Shown: in pieces, positions 13,442 to 19,894 of the stretch
Layout of the letters: each line of letters starts with the position of its first letter
Numbering within the stretch: position 1 is the first letter of the stretch
The notes under the pieces: generated by a model
Seen by the model: only the letters and a program-made list of their open reading frames with translations
Database searches by the model: none
What the model was told of the DNA's origin: nothing
Program-made: the position numbers and the translations under genes
Origin: a virus
Strand: one strand, 5' to 3'
DNA length: 20,159 nt
Virus record (IMG/VR): IMGVR_UViG_3300032087_002837
Coordinates: 1-20,159 of that record

Positions 13442-15556
13442 ATGGCAGTCAATCACGAAATCAAGTCTCAACTTGCCAAACTTCTTGCCACTGAAGACCT
13501 TGTGGTTGAGCACAAGAAGGTGGAGACTGCCTGCTTTAATGTTCATACTCGTGTTCTGACTCTGCCGATGTGGGAGGGTGCCACGAATGAAATCTATGAT
13601 ATGTTGGTGGCACATGAGGTGGGTCATGCACTGTATACTCCAGATCGTGATTGGTTGAAAGAATATAAGATTCCTCCACAGTTTGTAAATGTCGTTGAGG
13701 ATGCTCGCATTGAGAAGATGATGAAACGTCGTTATGCGGGTATCTCCAAGACCTTCTATCGTGGTTATAGTGACCTTTCCGATAAGGATTTCTTTGGTGT
13801 TGAGTGTGAAGATGTAAGCAAGATGAATCTTGCTGACCGTGCTAATCTCTATTTTAAGATTGGCAACTTTGTTGATATTCCTTTTGATGATTATCTTGAG
13901 ATGCCAATCATCCGTATGATTGATGGATGTGAGGATTTTGATGATGTGCTCGTAGCGGCACAAGCACTTTACAAGTATTGCCAAGACCAGATGAATACTG
14001 AAACCAAGACCGATATGGATTCTCTGGAATCTCAAGGTCAAGGTTCTGGTGAGCAACAGCAACAACCAAATGATTCTGGTGAGGAAGGTCAGGAGCAACC
14101 TGATAAGAATGATTCTTATGGAGGAACAGCAGAGCAGGATACCGAGCAAGTTGACAACATGGGTGGTGGTGAAATCAATCCAGAGCCTAAGGTTAACACG
14201 ATGGATTCTCTTAATGAATCTATCAAAGATTTGATTGATATGAATGGTGTTGAGAATGTTTATCTTGAGATTCCTAAATTGGATCTGAAAAAAGTTATTG
14301 TTCCCAACTCTACAATTCATAATGCCTGTCATGAACTATGGGATGATTATTATGATGAAACTGTCTTTGATTTTGTTGATCCTGAGTTTGTAAAGTTTAA
14401 AAAGTCTGCACAGAAAGAAGTCAACTATCTTGTCAAAGAGTTTGAGTGTCGTAAGTCTGCAGATTCTTATGCTCGTGCTACTACTGCTCGCACGGGTGTT
14501 CTTGATTGCACCAAACTTCACACTTACAAGTATAACGAAGATTTGTTTAAGAAAGTCACCACTCTTGCTGATGGTAAGAATCATGGTCTGGTGTTTATCC
14601 TTGACTGGTCTGGTTCGATGGGTAAGGTGATGTTAGATACGGTCAAGCAACTTTGCAATCTGGTTTGGTTTTGTAAAAAGGTTGGTATTCCTTTTGATGT
14701 TTATGCATTTACAAATGACTATCCTCTCATTTCTGTGAATGAAAATGGTAAGTGTATTACTCGTGAACTTTCATATCAAAAGAAAGATGGACTAATGCAA
14801 GTTGGTGAGTGGTTCTCTTTGATGCACATGCTGACTCATAAGACTAACTCTAAAACTCTGGAGCAACAGATGTGTCATTTGTTCCGTCTTGCATGGAGCT
14901 TTAGTCGTTATGCAATGTATAAAATTCCTGTAGGTATGGGTCTTTCCGGAACTCCATTGAATGAAACGATGATTGCACTTCATCAAATCATTCCTCAGTT
15001 CAAAAAAGAAAATAAACTTCAAAAGGTTCAGTGTGTTGTATTGACTGATGGTGAAGGATGTGCTCTCAAATATCATCGTGAGGTGCAACGTCATTGGGAA
15101 ATTGAACCATTTATTGGAACGGCACACATTGGATCATATTGTTTTTTGAGAGACCGTAAAACTGGCAATACTTATAGTTTGGGTGATAATTGGTATGACA
15201 TGACCGATGTTCTTTTAGAGAATCTCAAAGATAATTTTGTGGATACTAACTTCATTGGTATTCGTGTTCTCGAATCTCGTGATGCTGGTTCGTTTATTCG
15301 TCGTTACACTGGATGGAATTCTTCCCAATACGACAAGGTTCATCAGATTTGGAGAAAAGAAAAAGCATTTGCACTTAAAGAATCTGGATATCATACATAT
15401 TTTGGACTTTCGGCAAATGCTCTTGCAAATGAGTCTGAGTTTGAGGTTGATGATGATGCATCTAAGGCACAGATTAAAAAGTCTTTTATGAAAAGCCTTC
15501 AAAACAAAAAAATGAATAAAAAGATTCTCAATGAATTTGTAAGTCTTGTTGCCTGA
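13442..15556 (+). CDS. CobT-like protein: HEXXH metallopeptidase domain fused to a VWA domain (704 aa)
   Basis: Three parts can be seen. The N-terminal ~180 residues hold MLVAHEVGHALYTP with His58, Glu59 and His62, then NVVEDARIEK with Glu86 as a probable third zinc ligand, so a gluzincin-type peptidase site looks complete. Residues ~195-255 are a Gln/Glu/Gly/Asp-rich flexible linker. The C-terminal part is a von Willebrand A domain with MIDAS residues DWSGS (Asp388, Ser390, Ser392), Thr504 (GTPLNE) and Asp536 (TDGEG). Cyanophage versions are often named CobT or peptidase. An AAA+ partner follows at 15968. ATG 13442 is chosen because the upstream in-frame TTG at 13412 lies before the promoter's expected start site. 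Confidence 0.9.
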   Translation: MAVNHEIKSQLAKLLATEDLVVEHKKVETACFNVHTRVLTLPMWEGATNEIYDMLVAHEVGHALYTPDRDWLKEYKIPPQFVNVVEDARIEKMMKRRYAGISKTFYRGYSDLSDKDFFGVECEDVSKMNLADRANLYFKIGNFVDIPFDDYLEMPIIRMIDGCEDFDDVLVAAQALYKYCQDQMNTETKTDMDSLESQGQGSGEQQQQPNDSGEEGQEQPDKNDSYGGTAEQDTEQVDNMGGGEINPEPKVNTMDSLNESIKDLIDMNGVENVYLEIPKLDLKKVIVPNSTIHNACHELWDDYYDETVFDFVDPEFVKFKKSAQKEVNYLVKEFECRKSADSYARATTARTGVLDCTKLHTYKYNEDLFKKVTTLADGKNHGLVFILDWSGSMGKVMLDTVKQLCNLVWFCKKVGIPFDVYAFTNDYPLISVNENGKCITRELSYQKKDGLMQVGEWFSLMHMLTHKTNSKTLEQQMCHLFRLAWSFSRYAMYKIPVGMGLSGTPLNETMIALHQIIPQFKKENKLQKVQCVVLTDGEGCALKYHREVQRHWEIEPFIGTAHIGSYCFLRDRKTGNTYSLGDNWYDMTDVLLENLKDNFVDTNFIGIRVLESRDAGSFIRRYTGWNSSQYDKVHQIWRKEKAFALKESGYHTYFGLSANALANESEFEVDDDASKAQIKKSFMKSLQNKKMNKKILNEFVSLVA

Positions 15557-15562
15557 TAAATA
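15555..15562 (+). promoter_or_regulatory. late promoter variant GATAAATA
   Basis: GATAAATA overlaps the stop of the CobT-like gene and ends 23 bases before the ATG at 15586, the standard spacing here. Confidence 0.55.
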
Positions 15563-15585
15563 TTTTTATAAAATAGGTATCAAAC

Positions 15586-15894
15586 ATGTCTAGATTTGGA
15601 GATTTATTGGGAGGAAAAAAGGCAGCACCTGCACCAGATCCTGCACCAGTAGTAGAAGAAACTATAGAAGTTACAGAATCACCCATTGTGGAGGAAGACA
15701 CTACAAATTATCATGAGGTGATTGAAGAGGAATTAGTCGAAACTTTCCCATATGAAAGTGATGTTTCTCTTCATGATATGAGTAAAAAGGAATTGGAAGA
15801 GTATGGCAGAACTGTCGGTATTGAACTTGATATGAGACATTCCAGAAAAAGAATGGTTCGGGAGTTGGAAGAGTATCTGTTGTCCGATTCTTGA
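15586..15894 (+). CDS. small acidic protein with a possible HeH/SAP-like C-terminus (102 aa)
   Basis: Residues 1-65 are a Pro/Ala/Glu-rich acidic and probably disordered region after MSRFGDLLGG. The last ~35 residues (LHDMSKKELEEYGRTVGIEL followed by DMRHSRKRMVRELEEYL) resemble the two-helix HeH/LEM/SAP-like fold, in which K-x-EL-x-x-YG-x-x-x-GI-x-x-D and a K/R-x-x-MV/LI helix recur; such domains often bind DNA. It is flanked by a late promoter and a terminator, and lies between the CobT-like and CobS-like genes. The domain reading is from pattern only. Confidence 0.85.
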   Translation: MSRFGDLLGGKKAAPAPDPAPVVEETIEVTESPIVEEDTTNYHEVIEEELVETFPYESDVSLHDMSKKELEEYGRTVGIELDMRHSRKRMVRELEEYLLSDS

Positions 15895-15905
15895 ACTGTC
15901 CACTG

Positions 15906-15928
15906 GGGGTCGCAAGACCCCTTTTTTT
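15906..15928 (+). terminator. intrinsic terminator before cobS
   Basis: GGGGTC (15906-15911) pairs with GACCCC (15916-15921) around a GCAA tetraloop and is followed by seven T. A TATAAT follows 5 bases later. Confidence 0.92.
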
Positions 15929-15932
15929 CTTG

Positions 15933-15938
15933 TATAAT
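15933..15938 (+). promoter_or_regulatory. host-type -10 element TATAAT before cobS
   Basis: The perfect TATAAT is in TTGTATAATA, identical over 10 bases to the element before the CobT-like gene. It lies 29 bases before the ATG at 15968; no -35 match is visible. Confidence 0.6.
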
Positions 15939-15967
15939 AACTTCAGTTGAAACGAACAACCAACATC

Positions 15968-17071
15968 ATGCCTCTCTCCACTGACTATATCCGCACCTCT
16001 CTTCAAGGACTTTATGGTGAGTCTGTGACTACTGGTGATATTCGTGCCTGGTGTGCGATGAACGGTTCCAACTATCAAACTGTCACCAACAAACTGTCTC
16101 AATATAAAGTTGGTCGTGGTAAATGGAATCTTGAAGTGACTCAGCAGAAAGTGGAAGAAATCGAACGTACTTATCAGGCACCTGCTGCACTGCCTGCAAT
16201 CGAACAAAACCTTATTCCAGAAAAAGATGATACCTTCGTCAAGTTTGGTAATTTTGGTGACATTAAAAAAATTATTCAGTCCAACCTTTTTTATCCTACG
16301 TTCATTACGGGTCTTTCGGGTAATGGTAAAACGTTCTCTGTTGAGCAAGCTTGTGCCCAACTCGATCGAGAACTTATTCGTGTAAACATCACCATCGAAA
16401 CTGATGAAGATGATCTGATTGGTGGTTTCCGTCTTGTCGATGGAGCAACTGTTTGGCATAATGGACCTGTCGTAGAAGCACTCCAACGAGGTGCAATCTT
16501 GCTACTCGATGAAATTGACCTTGCTTCCAACAAAATTCTATGCCTTCAATCCATCCTTGAAGGTAAGGGTGTATTCCTGAAAAAAATCGGCAAGTTTGTA
16601 AAACCTGCTGCTGGTTTCAATATTATTGCCACTGCCAATACCAAAGGTAAAGGTTCTGATGATGGACGATTCATTGGCACCAATGTGTTGAATGAGGCAT
16701 TCCTTGAGCGTTTCCCTGTGACCTTTGAGCAACAGTATCCAACACCTGCAAACGAGGCAAAGATTCTGGTGAAGATTGCAGAGTCTCTTGGAGTTGATGA
16801 TGACAACTTCATCTCTCGTTTGGTTGATTGGGCAGATATTATTCGTAAGACCTTCTATGATGGTGGTATTGATGAAATCATCAGCACCCGACGATTAGTG
16901 CATATTATTCGTGCTTACAGCATCTTTGACAATAAATCAAAAGCAATCGATGTCTGTACTGCCCGATTTGATGATGAAACCAAACAAGCATTCCTTGAAC
17001 TCTATGACAAAGTTGATGCAGACTTCCAAATGCCCTCTGAAGATACAGTTGACGTTCAAACGTTCTCTTGA
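15968..17071 (+). CDS. cobS: CobS-like (MoxR-type) AAA+ ATPase
   Basis: The 367 aa protein has Walker A GLSGNGKT at 115-122, ETDEDDLIGGFR (the MoxR/CobS segment after strand 2), Walker B ILLLDEID with Asp181-Glu182, sensor-1-like ATAN, and EAFLERF with a probable arginine finger. Residues 1-85 form a separate N-terminal domain. Cellular CobS pairs with CobT in aerobic cobaltochelatase, using ATP to help CobN insert cobalt in B12 synthesis; T4-like cyanophages commonly carry cobS. No CobN is in this window. ATG 15968 is preferred to an in-frame TTG at 15947 because it follows the promoter by a normal leader length. Confidence 0.93.
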   Translation: MPLSTDYIRTSLQGLYGESVTTGDIRAWCAMNGSNYQTVTNKLSQYKVGRGKWNLEVTQQKVEEIERTYQAPAALPAIEQNLIPEKDDTFVKFGNFGDIKKIIQSNLFYPTFITGLSGNGKTFSVEQACAQLDRELIRVNITIETDEDDLIGGFRLVDGATVWHNGPVVEALQRGAILLLDEIDLASNKILCLQSILEGKGVFLKKIGKFVKPAAGFNIIATANTKGKGSDDGRFIGTNVLNEAFLERFPVTFEQQYPTPANEAKILVKIAESLGVDDDNFISRLVDWADIIRKTFYDGGIDEIISTRRLVHIIRAYSIFDNKSKAIDVCTARFDDETKQAFLELYDKVDADFQMPSEDTVDVQTFS

Positions 17072-17077
17072 TATAAT
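17049..17077 (+). promoter_or_regulatory. sigma70-type promoter at the end of cobS
   Basis: TTGACG (17049-17054), a 17-base spacer and TATAAT (17072-17077) make the best sigma70 match in the window. It overlaps the cobS 3' end and would start transcription near 17083-17085, driving the DUF3310-like gene, the clamp gene and the genes after it. Confidence 0.8.
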
Positions 17078-17082
17078 AAGTT

Positions 17083-17484
17083 ATGACTAACTCTTGGTCC
17101 ATGCTTTACGATGAAATTTTGAAAATGGATGAAAATGATTTTACTATTAATATGACAGACATTTCTACAGGTTCTATTGACTTAATTAATCCTATGACAC
17201 CTTGGAAGTATAATGAAGAGGAGATTTTGAAAGAACTCCTTGAGTATGTTCGGGGAACTTACAATCAGCACTACTCTTCTGGTGATGATAAAATTCAGAC
17301 ACTTGATCTGATTGAGGCATGTGGTGACGGTGAAGCATTTTGCCGTAGCAATATCCTCAAGTATGCCTCTCGTTATGATAAGAAAGGTACTGCCCGACGT
17401 GACATTATGAAGATTTTGCACTATGCTGTTCTTCTAATGCATTTCAACGACAAGAATGCACAACGTGAAACCTACAACCAATGA
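17083..17484 (+). CDS. DUF3310-like protein (133 aa)
   Basis: The C-terminal part (NQHYSSGDDKIQTLDLIEAC, then SNILKYASRYDKKGTARRDI) matches the DUF3310 pattern HY-x(n)-ID-x-IEA ... GN-x-IKY-x-x-RY-x-x-KG found in many phages, often near nucleotide metabolism genes; its activity is unknown to me. The N-terminal ~55 residues are an acidic extension. The ATG at 17083 coincides with the expected transcription start of the promoter at 17049-17077; the next in-frame ATG is 17101, still upstream of the domain. The stop overlaps an ATG in the clamp frame. Confidence 0.85.
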   Translation: MTNSWSMLYDEILKMDENDFTINMTDISTGSIDLINPMTPWKYNEEEILKELLEYVRGTYNQHYSSGDDKIQTLDLIEACGDGEAFCRSNILKYASRYDKKGTARRDIMKILHYAVLLMHFNDKNAQRETYNQ

Positions 17485-17501
17485 AACTCAAAGAACGTAC
17501 A

Positions 17502-18167
17502 ATGAAACTGTCTGATAATGCCCTCGCTATCCTCAAGAACTTTGCTGGAATCAACAACTCGATTCTTGTGAAGGAGGGTAATAAACTCCGCACCATTTCT
17601 GTGGCAAAGAACATTCTTGCCGAAGCAGAAATCAAAGAAGAGTTTCCTCGTGATTTTGCCATCTATGATCTGAACCAGTTTTTGAATGGTTTGAGTCTGC
17701 ACCAAGATCCTGATCTTGATTTTAATGAAGAATCTTACTTGAGTATTAAGGAAGGCAAGCGTCGTGTGAAGTATTTCTTTGCCGATCCTAACGTCATTAT
17801 CGCACCTCCCGAGAAAGAGATTCAACTTCCTACACAGGATGTATGTTTCCAGATGGATAGTGTAACTCTTGAGAAACTAATAAAAGCAGCAGCAGTTTAT
17901 CAACTTCCCGACCTCTCTGCAATTGGTGAGGCAGGTGTGATTAAATTGGTTGTTCGTGATAAGAAGAACGATACTTCTAATGAATATGCGATTGTGGTTG
18001 GAGAAACTGATCAAGAGTTTACTTTCAACTTCAAAGTAGAAAACATCAAGATTATCCCTGGTGCTTATGATGTTGTAGTATCTTCTAAACTTTTGTCGCA
18101 GTTTACCAATACTCAACATAATTTGAAGTATTATATTGCTCTGGAACCTGATTCTACATTTGGATGA
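17502..18167 (+). CDS. 45: sliding clamp gp45 (DNA polymerase processivity factor)
   Basis: gp45 is the trimeric ring that tethers DNA polymerase and, in T4, also activates late promoters together with gp33 and gp55. The protein aligns with T4 gp45 from its first residue: MKLSDNALAILKNFAGINNS (T4 MKLSKDTTALLKNFATINSG), FAIYDLNQFLNGLSL, FFADPNVIIAPPEK, TFNFKVENIKIIPGAYDVVV and a final YYIALEPDSTFG (T4 YVVALEADSTHDF). I chose ATG 17502 for this alignment; an in-frame ATG at 17481 overlaps the previous stop (ATGA) and would add 7 residues (MKLKERT). The gene heads the clamp/clamp-loader group that continues with gp44. Confidence 0.97.
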   Translation: MKLSDNALAILKNFAGINNSILVKEGNKLRTISVAKNILAEAEIKEEFPRDFAIYDLNQFLNGLSLHQDPDLDFNEESYLSIKEGKRRVKYFFADPNVIIAPPEKEIQLPTQDVCFQMDSVTLEKLIKAAAVYQLPDLSAIGEAGVIKLVVRDKKNDTSNEYAIVVGETDQEFTFNFKVENIKIIPGAYDVVVSSKLLSQFTNTQHNLKYYIALEPDSTFG

Positions 18168-18376
18168 AAACACTTACGGCAATGAGAGTTGTAGGCAGTA
18201 TCACAGTTATTTCTGCCTACTTTGTTGTTTTGCATGTTAATTTGACTATCGGTGTCGTAATGAATGTTATTGCCGATAGTATTTCAATCCCATATTTTGT
18301 TAAAACAAAGTCATGGGACATTGTGGTTATGCTAGGATTCCTTTTAGCAATCAGTTTTAGCAAACTTTTATCATGA
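18164..18376 (+). CDS. small membrane protein between gp45 and gp44 (70 aa)
   Basis: The product is mostly hydrophobic: about residues 6-27 and 28-47 form one or two segments (VVGSITVISAYFVVLHVNLT, IGVVMNVIADSISIPYFV), then a short basic KTK turn and a last segment SWDIVVMLGFLLAISFSKLL. Two or three membrane spans are likely, in the host inner or thylakoid membrane. Both ends overlap neighbours by 4 bases, so it is coupled to the clamp gene. No known family is recognised and the role is unknown. Confidence 0.85.
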   Translation: MKTLTAMRVVGSITVISAYFVVLHVNLTIGVVMNVIADSISIPYFVKTKSWDIVVMLGFLLAISFSKLLS

Positions 18377-18885
18377 ATATTTTCGTTACACACGAAAGTC
18401 CTTACGAATCGGCACTAGTGCTCCCAGACAAGCACATCGTCAAGATGCCCTTAGAGACCTGCCAGATGCTCTCCATCGTGGCATCAGAGAAATGGGGGCA
18501 CGGATACGGCACTCTTCCCAAGGCAGACGGCACACCCTATGCTACGGAGAAGGGTGCCTTTCGCAATCATCCCTGCACCATCTGGGCAAATGAGACTGTG
18601 GCAAATGCCCGTTGGTTACTACAACACGGTTTTGCTCTGTGTGAAGAATATGCGGCACGATACGGTAAAGTGCATACCTGCTTTCTAACTCTTGTGGAAG
18701 CAGATAAAATCTTTCCAAAAGCAAAACTGGATACTCACACATCATTCGCACGGGCTATGCCTGACGAATTTAAACTTGATACAAGTATCTCAACCTTTGA
18801 TGCTTATAAGATGTATATTGCATCTAAACCTTGGGTATGCGATAATTATCTTCGGTTGCCCCATCGTAAACCTGATTGGATTTGA
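18373..18885 (+). CDS. conserved phage protein of unknown function (170 aa)
   Basis: The start MNIFVTHESP, then DKHIVKMPLETCQML (19-33), RNHPCTIWANE (64-74), WLLQHGFALCEEYAARYGK (81-99) and a later AMPDEFK define a family I recall from many phage genomes, with conserved His, Cys, Lys and Asp residues that could form an active site. No function is known to me. The DNA of the first half is noticeably richer in G and C than the small genes after it. Its stop lies in the first copy of a repeated junction sequence. Confidence 0.85.
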   Translation: MNIFVTHESPYESALVLPDKHIVKMPLETCQMLSIVASEKWGHGYGTLPKADGTPYATEKGAFRNHPCTIWANETVANARWLLQHGFALCEEYAARYGKVHTCFLTLVEADKIFPKAKLDTHTSFARAMPDEFKLDTSISTFDAYKMYIASKPWVCDNYLRLPHRKPDWI

Positions 18886-18895
18886 TTATGAGTGA
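18878..18895 (+). repeat. junction repeat copy 1 (stop/start junction)
   Basis: GGATTTGATTATGAGTGA contains the stop of one gene and the ATG of the next. The same 18 bases recur at 19102-19119. Confidence 0.8.
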
Positions 18896-19109
18896 ACTAA
18901 CACAAGAACAAATAAAAACTCTTGAAGATGCAATTAATTCACTCCCAGAAAAACTGAGAACTGGAAAGTATACAACTATGGAAGGAATTGAAGAACAACT
19001 TTCGAGTGATACTAACATTATCTTTTATATGAGATGTGAAGATAAAGTTGATGAGGATGGTGAATATAAAGAATTTGAAATGAAGAGTATGAAACTTGGT
19101 GGGATTTGA
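18888..19109 (+). CDS. hypothetical acidic protein (73 aa)
   Basis: Starts MSELTQEQIKTLEDAINSLP, a helix, and has a beta-like centre (NIIFYMRCEDKVDEDGEYKE). It is AT-rich and acidic, without a membrane segment or recognised family. The ATG lies 2 bases after the previous stop inside a repeated junction sequence that also ends this gene. Confidence 0.75.
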   Translation: MSELTQEQIKTLEDAINSLPEKLRTGKYTTMEGIEEQLSSDTNIIFYMRCEDKVDEDGEYKEFEMKSMKLGGI

Positions 19110-19128
19110 TTATGAGTGATTTTATTTG
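19102..19128 (+). repeat. junction repeat copy 2
   Basis: The first 18 bases equal the copy at 18878-18895; bases 19106-19128 (23) equal 19404-19426. It holds the stop of the previous gene and the codons for MSDFI of the next. Confidence 0.8.
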
Positions 19129-19417
19129 CTCTTCTTGGAATACAAATTGGATTCCAGAAGTTATTGATGAAAAAAATCCTGTTAAGTATATAAAAAAATA
19201 CTTAAATGATGAGTATGTATCAAGCAAAAAAATTTATTGCTATGATATACACAACTGCATATCTGAATTGGGAATTTTAGAGCAAAGACCATATGGTATT
19301 AAGAATATACCTTCCGTGTCAAAAAATAGTTTTGATATTATTGTCAATTGGTTTGTAAGTGAGTATAATATGCTCAAAAGGATTAAAGTAACCGATTTTA
19401 TGATTGATTATGAGTGA
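19112..19417 (+). CDS. hypothetical protein (101 aa)
   Basis: Starts MSDFICSSWNTNW; contains a Lys/Tyr-rich centre (KYIKKYLNDEYVSSKKIYCY) and a C-terminal helix (FDIIVNWFVSEYNMLKRIK). It is very AT-rich. No family or function is recognised. Its ATG is in junction repeat copy 2 and its stop in copy 3. Confidence 0.75.
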   Translation: MSDFICSSWNTNWIPEVIDEKNPVKYIKKYLNDEYVSSKKIYCYDIHNCISELGILEQRPYGIKNIPSVSKNSFDIIVNWFVSEYNMLKRIKVTDFMIDYE

Positions 19418-19426
19418 TTTTATTTG
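19403..19426 (+). repeat. junction repeat copy 3, with a truncated MSDFI start
   Basis: Matches copy 2 over 23 bases. Here the ATG at 19410 opens only ATG AGT GAT TTT ATT TGA, a five-codon stub of the kind of start seen at 19112. The shared core TGATTTTATTTG also begins gp44 at 19899-19910. Confidence 0.75.
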
Positions 19427-19432
19427 AGTGTA

Positions 19433-19894
19433 ATGAAAGAATTTGATTATGGACTTGATTACAAAACTCTGGATTTTACAGAACCCGACACCAGAAGAAA
19501 GTATCGCATTGGCAGAGGGGAGCAGGGAGTGCTTCTTGTTAGGCCTTACACTAACGATATATGCGCTCATTGGAGATTCGTAAATGAGACTGCAGCTCGC
19601 AAATCTTCTAATAAGATATACTCCATGTTCTGTGCATATAGAGACTCTGGAGACTTCATTGGAATGGACATGTCAAGGAAATTCCTTGAGATGGGTTTTA
19701 CACGCGCCCGCCGGTATGCAAATCATTCTAGTGGAAGGAAATACGCTGAAGACGGTTCAATTAGACCCCAACAGGCAGATGCACTTTCTAATGTCAAGGC
19801 GAAGGCTGCAAGAATCTTCAAAGAAGTAAGAGATATGGCTGCATATGACCCAAAATATGTTACAATGAGAAAGGAATGGAGAGCATCTGAATGA
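19433..19894 (+). CDS. DUF4385-like protein (153 aa)
   Basis: The sequence KEFDYGLDYKTLDF, YRIGRGEQGVLLVRPY, HWRFVNETAARKSSNKIYSM, GDFIGMDMSRKFLEMGFTRA and RRYANHSSGRKY matches the DUF4385 family found in bacteria and phages, which has many conserved Arg, His and Tyr; its function is unknown to me. The ATG at 19433 is chosen over an in-frame TTG at 19424 inside the junction repeat. The stop overlaps the gp44 ATG (ATGA). Confidence 0.88.
   Translation: MKEFDYGLDYKTLDFTEPDTRRKYRIGRGEQGVLLVRPYTNDICAHWRFVNETAARKSSNKIYSMFCAYRDSGDFIGMDMSRKFLEMGFTRARRYANHSSGRKYAEDGSIRPQQADALSNVKAKAARIFKEVRDMAAYDPKYVTMRKEWRASE

Noticed and set aside
13439-14332. A 297-codon minus-strand frame opposite the CobT-like gene
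   Set aside because: It is a shadow of a clear coding region with intact motifs; its product is Ile/Leu/His-rich with no family pattern.
15947-15967. Upstream TTG start for cobS
   Set aside because: It lies only about 9 bases after the -10 element, too close to the expected start site; ATG 15968 gives a normal N-terminus.
15701-16486. A 261-codon minus-strand frame over the 15586 gene and cobS
   Set aside because: It runs across a terminator and promoter of the plus strand and is opposite two supported genes; no independent coding evidence.
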